From the NCBI RefSeq assembly GCF_901000735.1, contig NC_081546.1:5213001-5277000 (forward strand): 64,000 nt of DNA. The letters run 5' to 3'. The position numbers were made by a program, and so were the translations under genes. This document shows, piece by piece, positions 10,974 through 22,418 of this stretch. The notes under the pieces were generated by a model. It saw nothing but the letters and a program-made list of their open reading frames with translations, was not told the origin of the DNA and searched no databases. The DNA is from Corylus avellana. Lineage: Eukaryota; Streptophyta; Magnoliopsida; Fagales; Betulaceae. Position 1 is the stretch's first letter. Every line of letters starts with the position of its first letter.

Positions 10974-11275
10974 GCATTTGAAGAGGTGGAGATGAAGAAA
11001 TGGTGGTTTGGAGAAGCTTTTTTTTTCAGTTTGCTTTGTGAAGTATGAAACTGGGTTCTCACAAGGTGAGAAGGGAAATACGGAGCTACTGCGAAGGATA
11101 AGCCTACACTACTCAAACATGTCACTTTCCAATGAAAAACAATATAAGGGTGCGTTTGGTTTGGTTTCAATTTTTAAATTTCATTTTTTTACTAAATAAA
11201 ACACGTGTAACCTTCTAGTTGGATATGGCATGACAATTCCTATAAAATTTTAATGGATACTAAACAAAATTTTTA

Positions 11276-12000
11276 GGGGAAACTTCAGAAAGCCTCCCTG
11301 AACTTTTAGTCGTTTTGACATACCCCCTGAATTTTCAAACCTCTCACTTAGGCCCCCTGAACTTTGGTTTTCTCTCACTTTGGACCATTTTAATGTTAAA
11401 GTCAAACAATTTGACTTTTTATACCCATTTTACCCTTCCCCAAAACTATGTCGTTTTGTGTCCTAAAACTACAACACCTACCCAGCCCAAAACGACGTCG
11501 TTTTAGGCATTAATTTTTTTATTTTTTTTTTAAAAAAGCAAAATTTTAAAAAAATAAAAATAAAAATAAAAATAAAAAAAGTGGGAAATCGGGGGTGGCC
11601 TGGCCGATCTGGGGGTGGTCGAACCACCCCCATGGCCAAGGGGGTGGTCCGGCCACCCCTTTGGCCAACAAAAAAAAGAAGGGGGGATGGGGTGCATTTG
11701 GGGGTGGCTAGACCACCCCCAAGGGGCTGGGGTGGTTTCGGCCACCCCATACCAACCGTATGGGGTGGCCGGACCACCCCATGGCCAAGGGGGTGGTCCG
11801 GCCANNNNNNNNNNNNNNNNNNNNGTAGTTTAAAGCTCAAAACGGTGTAGTTTTGGAGTCCAAAACGACGTAGTTTAATGTTATAAGGGTCTAAAGTGAG
11901 AGAAAATCAAAGTTCAGGGGGCCTAAGTGAGAGTTTTGAAAATTCAGGAGGGGTATGTCAAAACGGCTGAAAGTTCAGAAGGGTTTTCTGAAGTTTTCTC
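11276..12000. mobile_element. non-autonomous Mutator-like foldback element
   Basis: Terminal inverted repeats of about 120 bp begin GGGGAAACTTCAGAAAGCC on the left and, on the complementary strand, GAGAAAACTTCAGAAAACCC on the right. The direct repeat AAATTTTTA, 9 bp, flanks it at 11267-11275 and 12001-12009, as expected for Mutator-like elements. The arms include the mirrored phrases CACTTAGGCCCCCTGAACTTTG and AAAACGACGTCGTTTT. There is no transposase frame. The interior (11585-11804) is GC-rich with many GGCCACCCC/GGGGTGGCC inversions, and it contains an assembly gap. Confidence 0.82.
11805..11824. other. run of N (assembly gap)
   Basis: Twenty unknown bases interrupt the centre of the GC-rich palindromic core of the foldback element. 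Strong secondary structure is the likely cause, and the true gap length may differ. Confidence 0.99.
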
Positions 12001-12395
12001 AAATTTTTATTTGATAATAGTTTTAATTTGGAGTGCATTGATAAAATTTAAATTTTGAAGAACAATTTTAATGAAAAGTGATACCTCAAAAATCTCTAGA
12101 ACATTTTTTTTTCCCCTTTGTTTTGATACATTCTGAACACATTACATTAGCAAATTATCACTAAAATACATTAGCAGGTTACCAATGCCTCATGTCCATT
12201 GCAAATTATTACAAATTTACATGCTTTACTATTCCTTCCAATCGAACAAATTCACTATTTTTTTTTTTTTCTCTACAAACAATAGAAAATTGTTTTATCT
12301 CTTAGACATTTTCTCACGCACACCTTTATTTTTTAAAATTGTTAACTATAATTTAAGAAGTGTAGCATTTATTTATGCATTGACATAGCATTGTC

Positions 12396-12513
12396 ATTCC
12401 CAATAGGTAGCTCAATCGACTGGGACCACACTTAATGAAGTTGAGGTTACTAGTTCGAATCATCTTCTCCCTCTTGTGCGGACATGAAAAAAAAAAAAAA
12501 AAAAAAAAAAAAC
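12396..12513 (+). mobile_element. tRNA-derived SINE, family A, copy 1
   Basis: The body reads like a tRNA: a box A region (TAGCTCAATCGACTGGGA) and a box B region (AGTTCGAATCA), then CTTGTGCGGACATG and a tail of about 27 A. A 13-bp direct repeat ACATAGCATTGTC flanks it at 12383-12395 and 12514-12526. Four more copies are in this window. No other feature is seen in 12010-12382. Confidence 0.85.
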
Positions 12514-12717
12514 ACATAGCATTGTCGTGTAAATTGATGATTAGTTACCACCGCTGAACCCCGAGCCATCTACTGATCCCGACAGTCAAATCTAGTATAC
12601 AAGACCCCTTCCCAGGAGGTGGTTGGGGGTTGAATAACAAATAAGCTCGGTACCATGAAAGTTCAAAGTTTAAGACCATGAAATACCAATTCATTGCTGA
12701 CGGCTTTACTAGACAAG

Positions 12718-13017
12718 CAGTCCAGTCAACTCCACCCCCCACGACACGCCAACATCTTCTTCTACTTCCCAATTTCCTTCTAATTTCCTTGCTTTCTAAC
12801 AAACCAATCTCTTCTTTTTATGCTCAACCAACCAACACACCTCTTTCATTCTCTCTTCAACTGTTTTACATTACATCTCTTCTATTGATTCGTCTATTCC
12901 CCTGCCTTCCCTCTTCAGTACCTGAAACCAAACAGTTATTATATATTAGTCCATACATGCATACATATTTGTGATACAAAAAGAGCTGCAGAATATCTCC
13001 CCCATCACGTACCTAAA
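12718..13017 (+). promoter_or_regulatory. promoter/5' leader of the kinase-less LRR gene, duplicated
   Basis: This stretch closely matches the reverse complement of 30165-30480, upstream of the full-length LRR kinase. Shared blocks include CCCTTCCTCTTCAGTACCTG-like sequence, ACATGCATACATATTTGTGA and the last ~50 bases before the ATG. The duplication therefore carried at least ~300 bp of upstream DNA. I see no clear TATA box. Confidence 0.6.
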
Positions 13018-14967
13018 ATGAACAGGTATGGGCACAGCACTCCTCTACTCCATTTCTGCTTATTTTTCTTCTTGTTATGTTCTGTGGTCTTCTCTGAATT
13101 ACCCACAAACCAAAAAACCACCATGATCAGTCTTTCTAAGGCCATCATGAACAACACAGCTTTAATATGGGATGTGAACAAAGACCCATGTTCATGGAAA
13201 GGAGTTAAGTGCAGCACCCCTGGGAATTCTTCCATTGCCGAAATCTCTTTATCTGGGGTTTTCCCCTCATCAGATTTTCTACCTCTTCTTTGCCAGATAG
13301 ATTCTTTGGTGAGTCTTGACCTCTCTAACAACGATCTGACTTCAATCCCAGATAAGTTTATCACAGATTGTGGTGCGATTGGAGGGCTGCAGCTCTTGAA
13401 TATTAGCAGAAACAGCGTAGGTGGTCCTCTGCCTACGTTTCATGGTTTTGTTGGGTTGAAGTTCTTGGACTTGTCTTTCAATTCCTTGAGTGGAAGCATA
13501 AGTTTACAGTTTGAAGGATTGGTTGCCCTCAAAAGTTTGAATCTTAGTTTCAACCGTTTCAATGGCCTCATTCCTACCAACCTTGGGAAAGCCATGGCTT
13601 TGGAGCAGCTTCAGCTCTCTAACAATTCCTTCGAAGGTGGAATCCCTGATCAATTGATCGATTACCTGAATTTGACTCTGGTTGACCTGAGTCAAAATAA
13701 TCTTTCTGGCCCTGTTCCTGTTAGAATTGGAGACCTCTCTAAGTTGGAAGTTTTGATTTTATCTACCAATTACTTGAGCGGGAAAATCCCAGAAACCCTT
13801 TCAAGTATCAAAAGCCTTTCACGTTTTGCAGCCCATCAGAACAATTTTGAAGGTAGGATTCCTAGCGGACTTACAAAATTCCTCAAGAAATTGGATCTTA
13901 GTTATAATAAGTTAACTGGGTCGATTCCTTCAGATATGTTTTTACCATCAAATTTACAGACTCTAGATTTGTCTTATAATTTGTTAACGGGATCGATGCC
14001 TTCAAACATATCTCAAAGCATGGTGAGGTTGCGATTGGGGAGCAATTCGCTTGATGGGACAATCCCTTTTGCAACATTTGGAGCACTTGAGAACTTGATG
14101 TACTTGGAGCTGGAAAACAATAGCCTGACCGGGTCGGTACCTCCGGATTTGGGTTCTTGCCGGAATTTGATGTTGTTGAATTTGGCAGGGAACAAACTGA
14201 ATGGTGCATTGCCGGTACAGTTGGGTGGACTTAGCCAACTTCAAGTTATGAAGATTCAGTCGAACAAGCTGGTTGGAGAAATCCCAGTTGAAATTACCCG
14301 GCTACAGAGATTATGGATATTGGATATGAGCTGGAATTCGCTGAATGGTTCGATACCTTCCACGATTTCGAGCTTGCAAGGCCTTATGATCTTGAATTTA
14401 CAAGGTAACAATCTCAGTGGTTCAATACCCGAGACTATTGTCAGCATGGATTCTCTGTTAGAACTCCAGCTTGGAGGAAACCAACTTATTGGTAAGATTC
14501 CAGGGATGCCGGTAAAGCTGCAGATTGCTTTAAATCTCAGCTCCAACCTCCTTGAAGGGCCTATTCCAGAAAGTCTTAAGCTACTTACTGGATTAGAAGT
14601 TTTGGATCTCTCAAACAATAAATTGTCAGGAGAGATGCCACCATATCTGACCCAAATGGCAACCTTGAGAAAGTTGCTTCTTTCGAACAACCAGCTCTCT
14701 GGAATTATTCCAGAGTTTAATCCATGGCTTACGTTTGATGCAAAGGGAAATAAGGATCTTATTAACGCTACAACATCGAAGGCTTCACCAAATACTTCAC
14801 CAAATACTTCACCAAAATCAGCCCAGAAGGGAAAATCACTTAATTTGTCTTTTCTGGATGAATCAGTTGCTAGTGCTTTGGGTATTGGGTACGTTGTTGG
14901 GATAGTCATTGGCATTGCTATATCAAGGAACTGGGTTGTACAATTAAAGAGCAAGTTGAACATATGA
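13018..14967 (+). CDS. LRR receptor-like protein lacking a kinase domain
   Basis: A single open frame of 649 codons starts MNRYGHSTPLLHFCLFFFLL, a signal peptide. The N-cap WDVNKDPCSWKGVKC follows, then roughly 20 plant-type LRRs (consensus LxxLxLSxNxLSGxIP) with many N-glycosylation sites. Near residue 605 a Ser/Asn/Pro-rich juxtamembrane stretch with a repeated NTSP precedes one hydrophobic segment (GIGYVVGIVIGIAIS), and the protein ends in a short basic tail (VQLKSKLNI). It is a close paralogue of the gene at 27120-30164, which continues into a kinase. This copy diverges just before the membrane segment and stops, so it resembles an LRR receptor-like protein. It could be a decoy or co-receptor, or a decaying duplicate; the long intact frame argues for recent function or recent origin. 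The ATG matches the paralogue's start. Confidence 0.85.
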   Translation: MNRYGHSTPLLHFCLFFFLLCSVVFSELPTNQKTTMISLSKAIMNNTALIWDVNKDPCSWKGVKCSTPGNSSIAEISLSGVFPSSDFLPLLCQIDSLVSLDLSNNDLTSIPDKFITDCGAIGGLQLLNISRNSVGGPLPTFHGFVGLKFLDLSFNSLSGSISLQFEGLVALKSLNLSFNRFNGLIPTNLGKAMALEQLQLSNNSFEGGIPDQLIDYLNLTLVDLSQNNLSGPVPVRIGDLSKLEVLILSTNYLSGKIPETLSSIKSLSRFAAHQNNFEGRIPSGLTKFLKKLDLSYNKLTGSIPSDMFLPSNLQTLDLSYNLLTGSMPSNISQSMVRLRLGSNSLDGTIPFATFGALENLMYLELENNSLTGSVPPDLGSCRNLMLLNLAGNKLNGALPVQLGGLSQLQVMKIQSNKLVGEIPVEITRLQRLWILDMSWNSLNGSIPSTISSLQGLMILNLQGNNLSGSIPETIVSMDSLLELQLGGNQLIGKIPGMPVKLQIALNLSSNLLEGPIPESLKLLTGLEVLDLSNNKLSGEMPPYLTQMATLRKLLLSNNQLSGIIPEFNPWLTFDAKGNKDLINATTSKASPNTSPNTSPKSAQKGKSLNLSFLDESVASALGIGYVVGIVIGIAISRNWVVQLKSKLNI

Positions 14968-15467
14968 TTCCTTCATGTATATATGTCTGCGCTTATGTAA
15001 AATAAAAGCAAACAAGTCTTAAATTGAATTTCATATTAAATCATAAGTTATAAGTTTATACAAAATAACGTGTCTATTCAAGCGGATTTTGGCTCTATTG
15101 CTTGGATACATTAATCATTTGTAAATGAACAAGATTACTCGCAAATAGGTTTGGGCTCAGCATGGTTAAGCTCGACTTGAGCTTTGTTTATTAGCTGAAT
15201 TTATGCTTGATTATTAATTAAACAATACAAATTCATATAAAATTCGACTCGGTTATGTGTGTATTAATAAAAATAACTTGTATAATACGCAGCATACATA
15301 TGTGAAAGTTAAATGTTCTGACCCCAACATGCAAAATAAACAATATAATGTAGTTTATAATATTAAATTAAAAATACTTTAATTATATGAATCATAAAGC
15401 GCAATAATTATAAAATCATTCCAAACACATCAACACAACAACAAAGAAAAAAACCTTTGCGGACAGT

Positions 15468-15750
15468 CAAATCCATACCCAACACTATTGTCGATATGGA
15501 TTCTCTGTTAGAAGTCCAGCTTGAAGGAACTTAGCGGTAAGATTCCAAGGATGCCAGTAAAGTTGCAGATTGCTTTAAATCTCAGCACCAACCTGCTTGA
15601 AGGGTTTATTCCAAATCATCTTTCAAAACTTTCTGCATTAGAAGTTTTGGATCTCTCAAAACAATAGCTCTCTGGAGTTATTCCAGAGTTTAATCCAGAG
15701 TTTAATCCACGGCTTACGTTTGATGCAAAGGGAAATAAGGATCTTACATA
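15468..15750 (+). pseudogene. fragment of a third LRR receptor copy
   Basis: It is about 280 bp similar to the end of the upstream gene's LRR region (14418-14760), covering the last LRRs to the juxtamembrane phrase around DAKGNKDL. It is broken: bases are lost after CAGCTTGAAGGAAC, there is a 72-bp deletion (one LRR unit) at TCTCAAAACAA/TAGCTCTCTGG, and 12 bp are duplicated (CCAGAGTTTAAT). The remaining 14968-15467 and 15751-16260 show no gene. Confidence 0.8.
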
Positions 15751-16261
15751 AGTGAAGCAAAAGCAACGTTATTTAGATTTTTTCATATGTCGTTTTAGCA
15801 GCTTGCCGGGATAATCTTAGATAAGTGAAGCATGCTTTCTAGTGATACTATCTATTGAGAAACCTAAAACTTCTGTAATGACAATAATGGAAGCAAATGC
15901 AATAGAATTGAAAAACATTTTTCTTTTTCCACAAACCCTAGAGAATCTCCTATGTTTTTCAACTTAGAATTCTATTTCAACTCGTTATGGTATCCTTTCA
16001 TAAAAAGCCTGAGTCATAATACTTTATTAATGTTGTGACGTGAGAAAAGGAGTAAGGACTTTTTGAGTACACACTCTTAACTGACTGAGAATAAATCCAA
16101 ATAAAGAAAATAAAAGATCACATTTAATATGTTGGTCCGTGCACTTTGGGTTTTGAAGCTTTATCTCATTATTGCAAAAACAATTGGCCATGAGAAATAA
16201 ATTTGATCTCCATGCAAAGACTCCATGCTTGAGTCTCGACTATACATGTAAATTGCCAAAC

Positions 16262-16590
16262 CCCGTGGGGTAGGTCACCCCACTCCACGAACCTCAAGCC
16301 ATATAATGGTTTCAACTACCAAATTTGGTGGCCACAATCACTCTCCGAATATTAGGTAACTTAACCATACCCTTCGGATAAAGGGATAGTCGGTTACCCC
16401 ACCCCTCAACCTCGAGCCATCTAGTGGTTTTAAAAGCCAGATTTGGTGGCCACAATTACTCTATGTATAGACTATAGTAAGTAACTTGACCATAAACTTG
16501 GGGTAAAGGGATGGTCGATCACCCCACCTTTGAACTTCGAACCATCTAATGGTTTCGACTATCAAATTTAGTGGCTATGATCACTCTATA
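16262..16590. repeat. ~120-125-bp tandem repeat, nearly three units
   Basis: Units begin near 16262, 16380 and 16505. Each carries a CACCCCAC/TACCCCAC block, an 'AACCTC(A/G)AGCCAT' block, a 'TTTGGTGGCCACAAT(C/T)ACTCT' block and a 'TAACTTRACCATA' block, diverged between units. There is no open frame. 16591-17300 shows no gene. Confidence 0.75.
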
Positions 16591-17667
16591 TGGTGGTTGG
16601 AGGTGGGTCCAATCAAAGACGGGTTTTGTGAAAAAAAAAAAATTTGGGATGGAGGAAAAAGACTATTTGGCAACCCAAAAATGCACTAAGGTGGCATTTC
16701 AACTTCTTCAATACCACTGCGAAAGCTAGACAATTTTCTTCTCTCGCGAGGAATGATTAAGCGAATTTGCGTACACCACTTGACAAAATTATAGAAAATT
16801 ATAGAAAATTTTAGTTATATCACAATGATGTTGCTCTTAGAATTTAACTGGTATAATGGGGTTCGAACAAGAAGCAGCTCTGCTCAAGAAGTTAGCACCA
16901 TGACTAAACCAAACTTTGTCCAAAAGGACAAACAAAAAAACAAAAACAAAATCTGTCTTTTACATCCATGCGATGCAGCAAGGGGTAAAGAGAACGAGGA
17001 AAAAATTGGCCAAAGGTGAAGCTATTGGAAAATTGATCATATAAAGAAACATGGAAAGGAAGAGAGAAACATATTGGCGAAATATAGAGTTCCAGACTGC
17101 AGAAGTTTAGATTCAGAAATTGGAAGAAGCCATCGTAAGCCTATCTAACACGATTGTAGTCTTTCAAAGATATGAATGTTGCCTGAGCACATTGCAAGCC
17201 ACATGGCCTATGATGTTTCTCTCTTCTCCACTGCAGAATCATATGAAACAGTAAAGAAGAAAAGTAAATATATATGCATATGAAACCACTAGGTGGCCAA
17301 TAGAGAGAGAGTGAACATATTAAACAAGCATGGCCGTACCTTACTGTGGAATCTTCTCATGGAACATCAAATTGCTATCACCCATTTTGCCTCTTCAATT
17401 TGAGCTATTGCAGCTCTCAGCTAGAACATGGCAGTGAACTTTAAATAGTCAGTTGCTCATCTCTAAAGCTCTTGATTATCAAGCATATCGATTCGTCATC
17501 TGGGGACATCAGATAGAATTGACAACAGTCAGTCTACTTTAGCATAAACTTAATGCACAAATTTGACCCCCAGGAGATTCAAAATGATCTGAAATCAATT
17601 CAATCCCCAAACAAAGTCCAGTCTTAACTCATCCTTTAAGAAGATGGAAGCAATTACCTGTGGGGTC

Positions 17668-20600
17668 TTAACCATCTGAAAATTTTGATCTCGTTTGATG
17701 AGCAAGCTTCGGAGTTTCTTCCAACAATTTGAAGAAATTAGATAGAATAGTCGAATCATAGTGTGTCTCTCTCTCAACCAACCACTCCTCTTTCAGTTGA
17801 ACATTGACATCCCTGTATAACAGAGTGATTCATAGAATGAAAAACTAAGGATATTTAAGACGAAGAAAAGGCAAGAAGGGAAATATAATTGAAGCATTCT
17901 CTATGGCGAAGCCTCCACCAGGAAATAAAATTCACTACCAAGAAAAATAGCAAAGGGAAAAATAAAAATAAAAAGGAACTGCATTACCTCCTCAGGGCAA
18001 GAACTTTGTGATTCCTTCGCAGGTAATCAGCATACTTTGTAAGGGCATCTTGTGCATACTGTCTGCCCACAGTTCTCACCGCAGCAGCATTTAGTAAATT
18101 TTCCAATGAACCATGCTTTTTTAAAAGCTTTAGGGCAGTCTTTCGACCAAATCCAGGAGCCACATGCTGGATCCCAGGAACACCATCAACCTCATCACCT
18201 ATGATGCATCCTACAAAAAAGAAGCTCCATTTAGATAATGAAGATAAATAAAATACATTATAGCCAGTGAATTCACAAATGGGATCAGTCTTATTAGATG
18301 ATGCAAGTGGTAGATTTGTTCTCTGTTCTTATTGAGGTGGTATTCACATGATGAAGACAGTCTGGAAAGGAAATAATGTTTGAATTCTTCTTCTTGTTTG
18401 TCATTGTTTGTATCTACTTTTTTCCAATACAACGTTGGAGAAAGTATTTGTATCAACTAGATCAATATCCAATATCTTGAGTCAATCTCAGCATTTTACT
18501 TTAACATAGGAAAAGGTAAAAGTAATGCAGAAAAAGCAATATATCAAAAAACGTGTCTGCAATAGGTCATGGATAATATAATGTTAACATGAATATCACC
18601 AAATTGCATCTCATACTTACTAAGGCTCAAATCACAGCATGGATCACAATTATACTGAGCTATGTAGTGCTTTAGGGTGTAAAAGGACCATCGGTCTAAA
18701 TCTTCCAAAGGCATAACAATTTGGACATCTTCTGAAATCAATTGCTTGAAATCTTTATCAGGAGAGGCAATTACCACCCTGTAGCCTCTTTGTAGAACTT
18801 GTCCTACAAGTGTAGCTACAACATCATCTGCTTCATGGCCTTCAACTTTTATGAGCTGCACGATTATGCTCTCAATAATGAAAAGAATAAACTACACCAT
18901 AAAAATGTTTGTCTTTTTTTGCACAAAAAATAAAATTTAATGATAAAATAGATAATATTCAAAATGTTTCAGGAATGTTGGACCAAAGGATCAATATTTA
19001 TGACTCTAACCAACAATAATAAGCAAAAAGAGCCACTGGTCTTCCACTGTTGCCTCCAAATTACCAGATCCTTATTTGTCCATAATGATAAGTATATGCA
19101 CTCAAGTAGTAGTAGCAAAATGAAGTTGATAGCAAAATCCTCTCACGGTCCTCAAAACTTTTATAATCCATTTTCCTCCAAGACACCACAAAAAGCACGA
19201 AGGTACCATTTTCTGCACAGCATCACTCCGAGTGTTGCCAGCGGCCCACCAACAAGCATACAAATCAACTACTCATTGTCTAGATATGACCCAAGACAAC
19301 CCAAATCGACTGAAGAAAACATTCTAAATGGCACAAGCAACCTCACGATGAAGCAAAAGATGGTCTGCAGACTCCCCAAGCTATCCTAAGGCAATAATAA
19401 ACTGAACAACACCAAGCTATTCTAGGCCAATGAGATTCAGCAACTATTTGGGGGCAGAATCATTTTATGAGTTGAATTTTCCATCTATTGTAGTCTTCCT
19501 AGCAATAGAAAATAATCACAAGTTCGGTTACTAATTTCAACACAAATTACAATTTGTCAAGTTTATTTAGCTACCTACATATATGCGATCTCTCTACAAT
19601 CTAAACAGCCAAATAGACAGCAGTTGTCATTAGCTATAATTCTTTACAAACACAATTGTTTAGAAGTTATTGAAGCATAGTACAATTCTTCAACACTTCT
19701 TACCATACAAGGTTCTTCAGATTCATTAGACTATCAAGCGTATTCATAAAAATGTAAAAAACTTAAAAAGACTATAGTCATAAAGAAGGTTCACCCACTG
19801 GCACGTTGCATTTGCTGAGAACATCTGTGATGACTCCATGCGACCTTCCAACATGACCCATTGAATATCTTTGTGAAGCTGTTACTTGTCTTACGAATTT
19901 TGTCCTGTGTGCTTTATATGAAGGTAACAACTGTCTGCGATGCTCACTACCCCTTTCCCCATCAAGAACCTGCAAACCCATACTCTATTAATTAGACAAA
20001 CATATCCTAACTTAAAGTAATTGACAAAATCAAGAACCTAAAAGGAAATTCAACTTTGAAATGTAGAACACACTGCAAATATCTCCACATGTAACTCATG
20101 CAACAGATTTGCGCTGGAAATTATGATATGAGCTTCATTACCAGCATCCCTACTCTAGGATACACCCAACAGACATTCACTACAAAAGAAAACAGGAAAA
20201 CAAACGTGACAGACAACAAAGCAGCATCTCTACAATATAATATTTAGAGAGGATGAATCAAAACCCCATACACATATGCAAACACATATTCGATTATCAC
20301 TCATTTCTTCTATAATGGAAACTAGTAATCACATCCCAAGAAAGTGATACTCTTGCATACTAGAAAAGCACTCTCGGCTTTGGATTTATCGTTCTTATTC
20401 TCCTACATCCTATAAATGACGCTAGTATCATCGTTTTACTTGGCAAAGTGACCCAGGAGTTGCAGTTGAAATATGATAGCTGAGCTCCCAAAAATTGAGC
20501 AGCAGGCATTGAAGCCAACATGGCAATGATGTAGTTTGACTAATTACTCGTAGAAAAAACTTTGCTTGATCTCTATTTGCACCGTTTTATACAATTAAGG

Positions 20601-21293
20601 CATATTTGCAACAAACAAACAAAGTATTTAATCCCTGAAAATGGAAGCTAATTAGCTAAGTACTCACAAGCATTTACTAATTATGGTTTAAAACATTACT
20701 TTTACCTTGTTTTGCTGATTCCCAGATATTATAAAACACTAAAATCCAACAAAAGAAAAAAGAAGAAAACTGCAGTCTACATCATCGGAGGCTGCTTCAT
20801 CAAAACAGATAATTCTTTTGGTAAAACGAGAATTAGAAGCTCAAATGAAAAGCCACAGAAGATACAAGTAATCAAAAAGTTAGACGTAAGAGAGAGAGCT
20901 AACAGCAATGACAGGGTCGCTAAGGCTGACTTGAGAGAAGAAAAGAGAGACCCAACGACCAAAAGCACGCAAGCTGGGCGTGCTTCCCACATAACAGAGA
21001 GGACTAACGTCCAAAAAGAACACCCTTTTCCTGCCTGTCTTCTTCTCTTCTCTCTCAGGCAGAAATTGCCCACCAACTGTTCGATCAAAAGCCTCAGAAA
21101 CCGAAGCAGAAGCAGAAGCAGCGATAGCACCAAGCCTCCCTGCTTCCGTTTCCCTTGCTTTCCTTTTGGTCGGTGCCACTGCCGCTGCTTCCAATTTGGG
21201 AGTCCTACACGAGAAAGAAACGGGTGGTAATGGGCTGCGAGAGAGACAAGGCTGAATGTGAAGGTGGGTAAACACCGCGATTTGTACCATCAT
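17668..21293 (-). CDS. 5'-3' exonuclease family protein (PolI N-terminal domain type), organelle-targeted
   Basis: Five exons on the minus strand: 20904-21293, 19799-19969, 18621-18855, 17988-18210, 17668-17812, giving about 387 residues in unbroken phase with GT-AG introns. It is a flap/5'-3' exonuclease of the PolI type. Metal-site motifs seen are VFFLDVSPLCY (exon 1), EGHEADDVVATLVG and ASPDKDFKQLI (exon 3), and the helix-3-turn-helix DNA-binding element GDEVDGVPG...GFGRKTA (exon 4). The C-terminus reads EEWLVERETHYDS and ends KFSDG. About 70 N-terminal residues are basic and Ser/Ala-rich, as in a plastid or mitochondrial transit peptide, so it may process organelle replication or repair intermediates (inference). 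It resembles Arabidopsis At1g34380 as I recall it. ATGs at 21293 and 21290 are both possible; the first donor (GTTAGC) is weak. It is divergent from the E2 gene. Confidence 0.85.
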
Positions 21294-22418
21294 CGCCCAA
21301 CTGATATCGTCTTCCACGCTTGTCTTTCCTGCGCCTCGTCATGTACTTGGGAACTGGCACTTGTATGACTGGGCATGGGCCTAAAAAAAAAAGCCCAGCC
21401 TGACCTTTCCTCACCACAAGAAATGGAAAAGACTAACGGAAATAATTACATTTTCCTCAGATTCGACAACAGAAAATTGCTTTTAATTCGCCATGCGTTT
21501 AATCTCTTATAAAAAATAGAGTAATAAGAGGCTTTCTTGAGTCCTCTTAAATGTGATGCATATTTTTTCTATTTTAAGTGATGCATATGTTATAATAGTT
21601 TTTTTGACGGTCAGAGATATGAGAAATTAGTAATGATATAAGGAAGATTATAATTTTTTTAGAGTTTTTCCAAATATGATACGGCATTTAGAATCACTAA
21701 TAAATCAAAATTTAGTAATAATCATATCAAATTCAATGATGATTTTAAAATTTACATCATATTTGGGAAGACTCTAGAAAGCGAATAAAGAGTTTGAGAA
21801 AAGAGAGAATAATCTTCTGAGAATATTTCTTTTATGGTGAGGTTTGGATGTTTATACTGAGTAGGCAAGGTATTCGAATTGTTTAGGCCCATTAGTGTTG
21901 CCAAGCCCACATGTTTTCATATCATTTAAAAAGATAACAAGACGAGAACGAAATAATGTAATAATGTAATGTGATATATACACCATTAAATATTACAAAA
22001 TAAATTTTAAATTATAAAATAACTTCTCTCAATTTCTAAGTAAAATTGACATGCATTTTTAATCAAGTGGACTCTTGGGCCTGGGTTTAAAGAGTAATCC
22101 TCAGGCCGAGACTAAATTGGCAATGCCTAAGCCCAGTAGGTGTTAGTTCGCCTAAAACCAACCAACTGTCACGGACAAACTTTAACGGTTTGCGAGGGAG
22201 AGTTCAATTTACAATTTTAACCCAAAAATATGGGGATGAAATTGTAATTTAACAAGCAAACCAAACACGTCATAATAACTTCGCTGACCGGTGAGAGGTG
22301 GTTGAGACCTCCGCCCTCCTTCGATGCGTTCGAGAAATCGAAATTAACTCTCCAACCCAACAAATACCACCAAAGCACGCACACTCACAGACGCATACAC
22401 TCTCCCAGCAACACGCCA
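21294..22418. promoter_or_regulatory. divergent intergenic region, exonuclease / plastid E2
   Basis: These 1.1 kb separate the two divergently transcribed genes, so both promoters must lie here. The right end (22290-22418) is a C/A-rich leader before the E2 ATG. I see no clear TATA pair, repeat or open frame. 21640-21780 holds the phrases CAAATATGATACGGCATTTAGAATCACTAA and CATCATATTTGGG in opposite orientation, probably a small foldback relic. Confidence 0.5.

Noticed and set aside
11478..11850. Pro/Gly/Trp-rich frames over the GC-rich palindromes
   Set aside because: They come from GGCCACCCC repeats and run through the N gap; there is no protein evidence.
12396..12480. A functional tRNA gene
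   Set aside because: The boxes are present but the acceptor stem does not pair, a poly-A tail and target duplication follow, and four similar copies exist: it is a SINE.
18964..19389. 141-codon plus-strand open frame inside exonuclease intron 2
   Set aside because: It lies antisense in an intron and has low-complexity Ser/Asn sequence, no recognised motif and no promoter or splice context.
20712..21230. 172-codon plus-strand open frame opposite exonuclease exon 1
   Set aside because: It is the antisense shadow of an exon whose minus-strand frame matches a known family in phase with four more exons.
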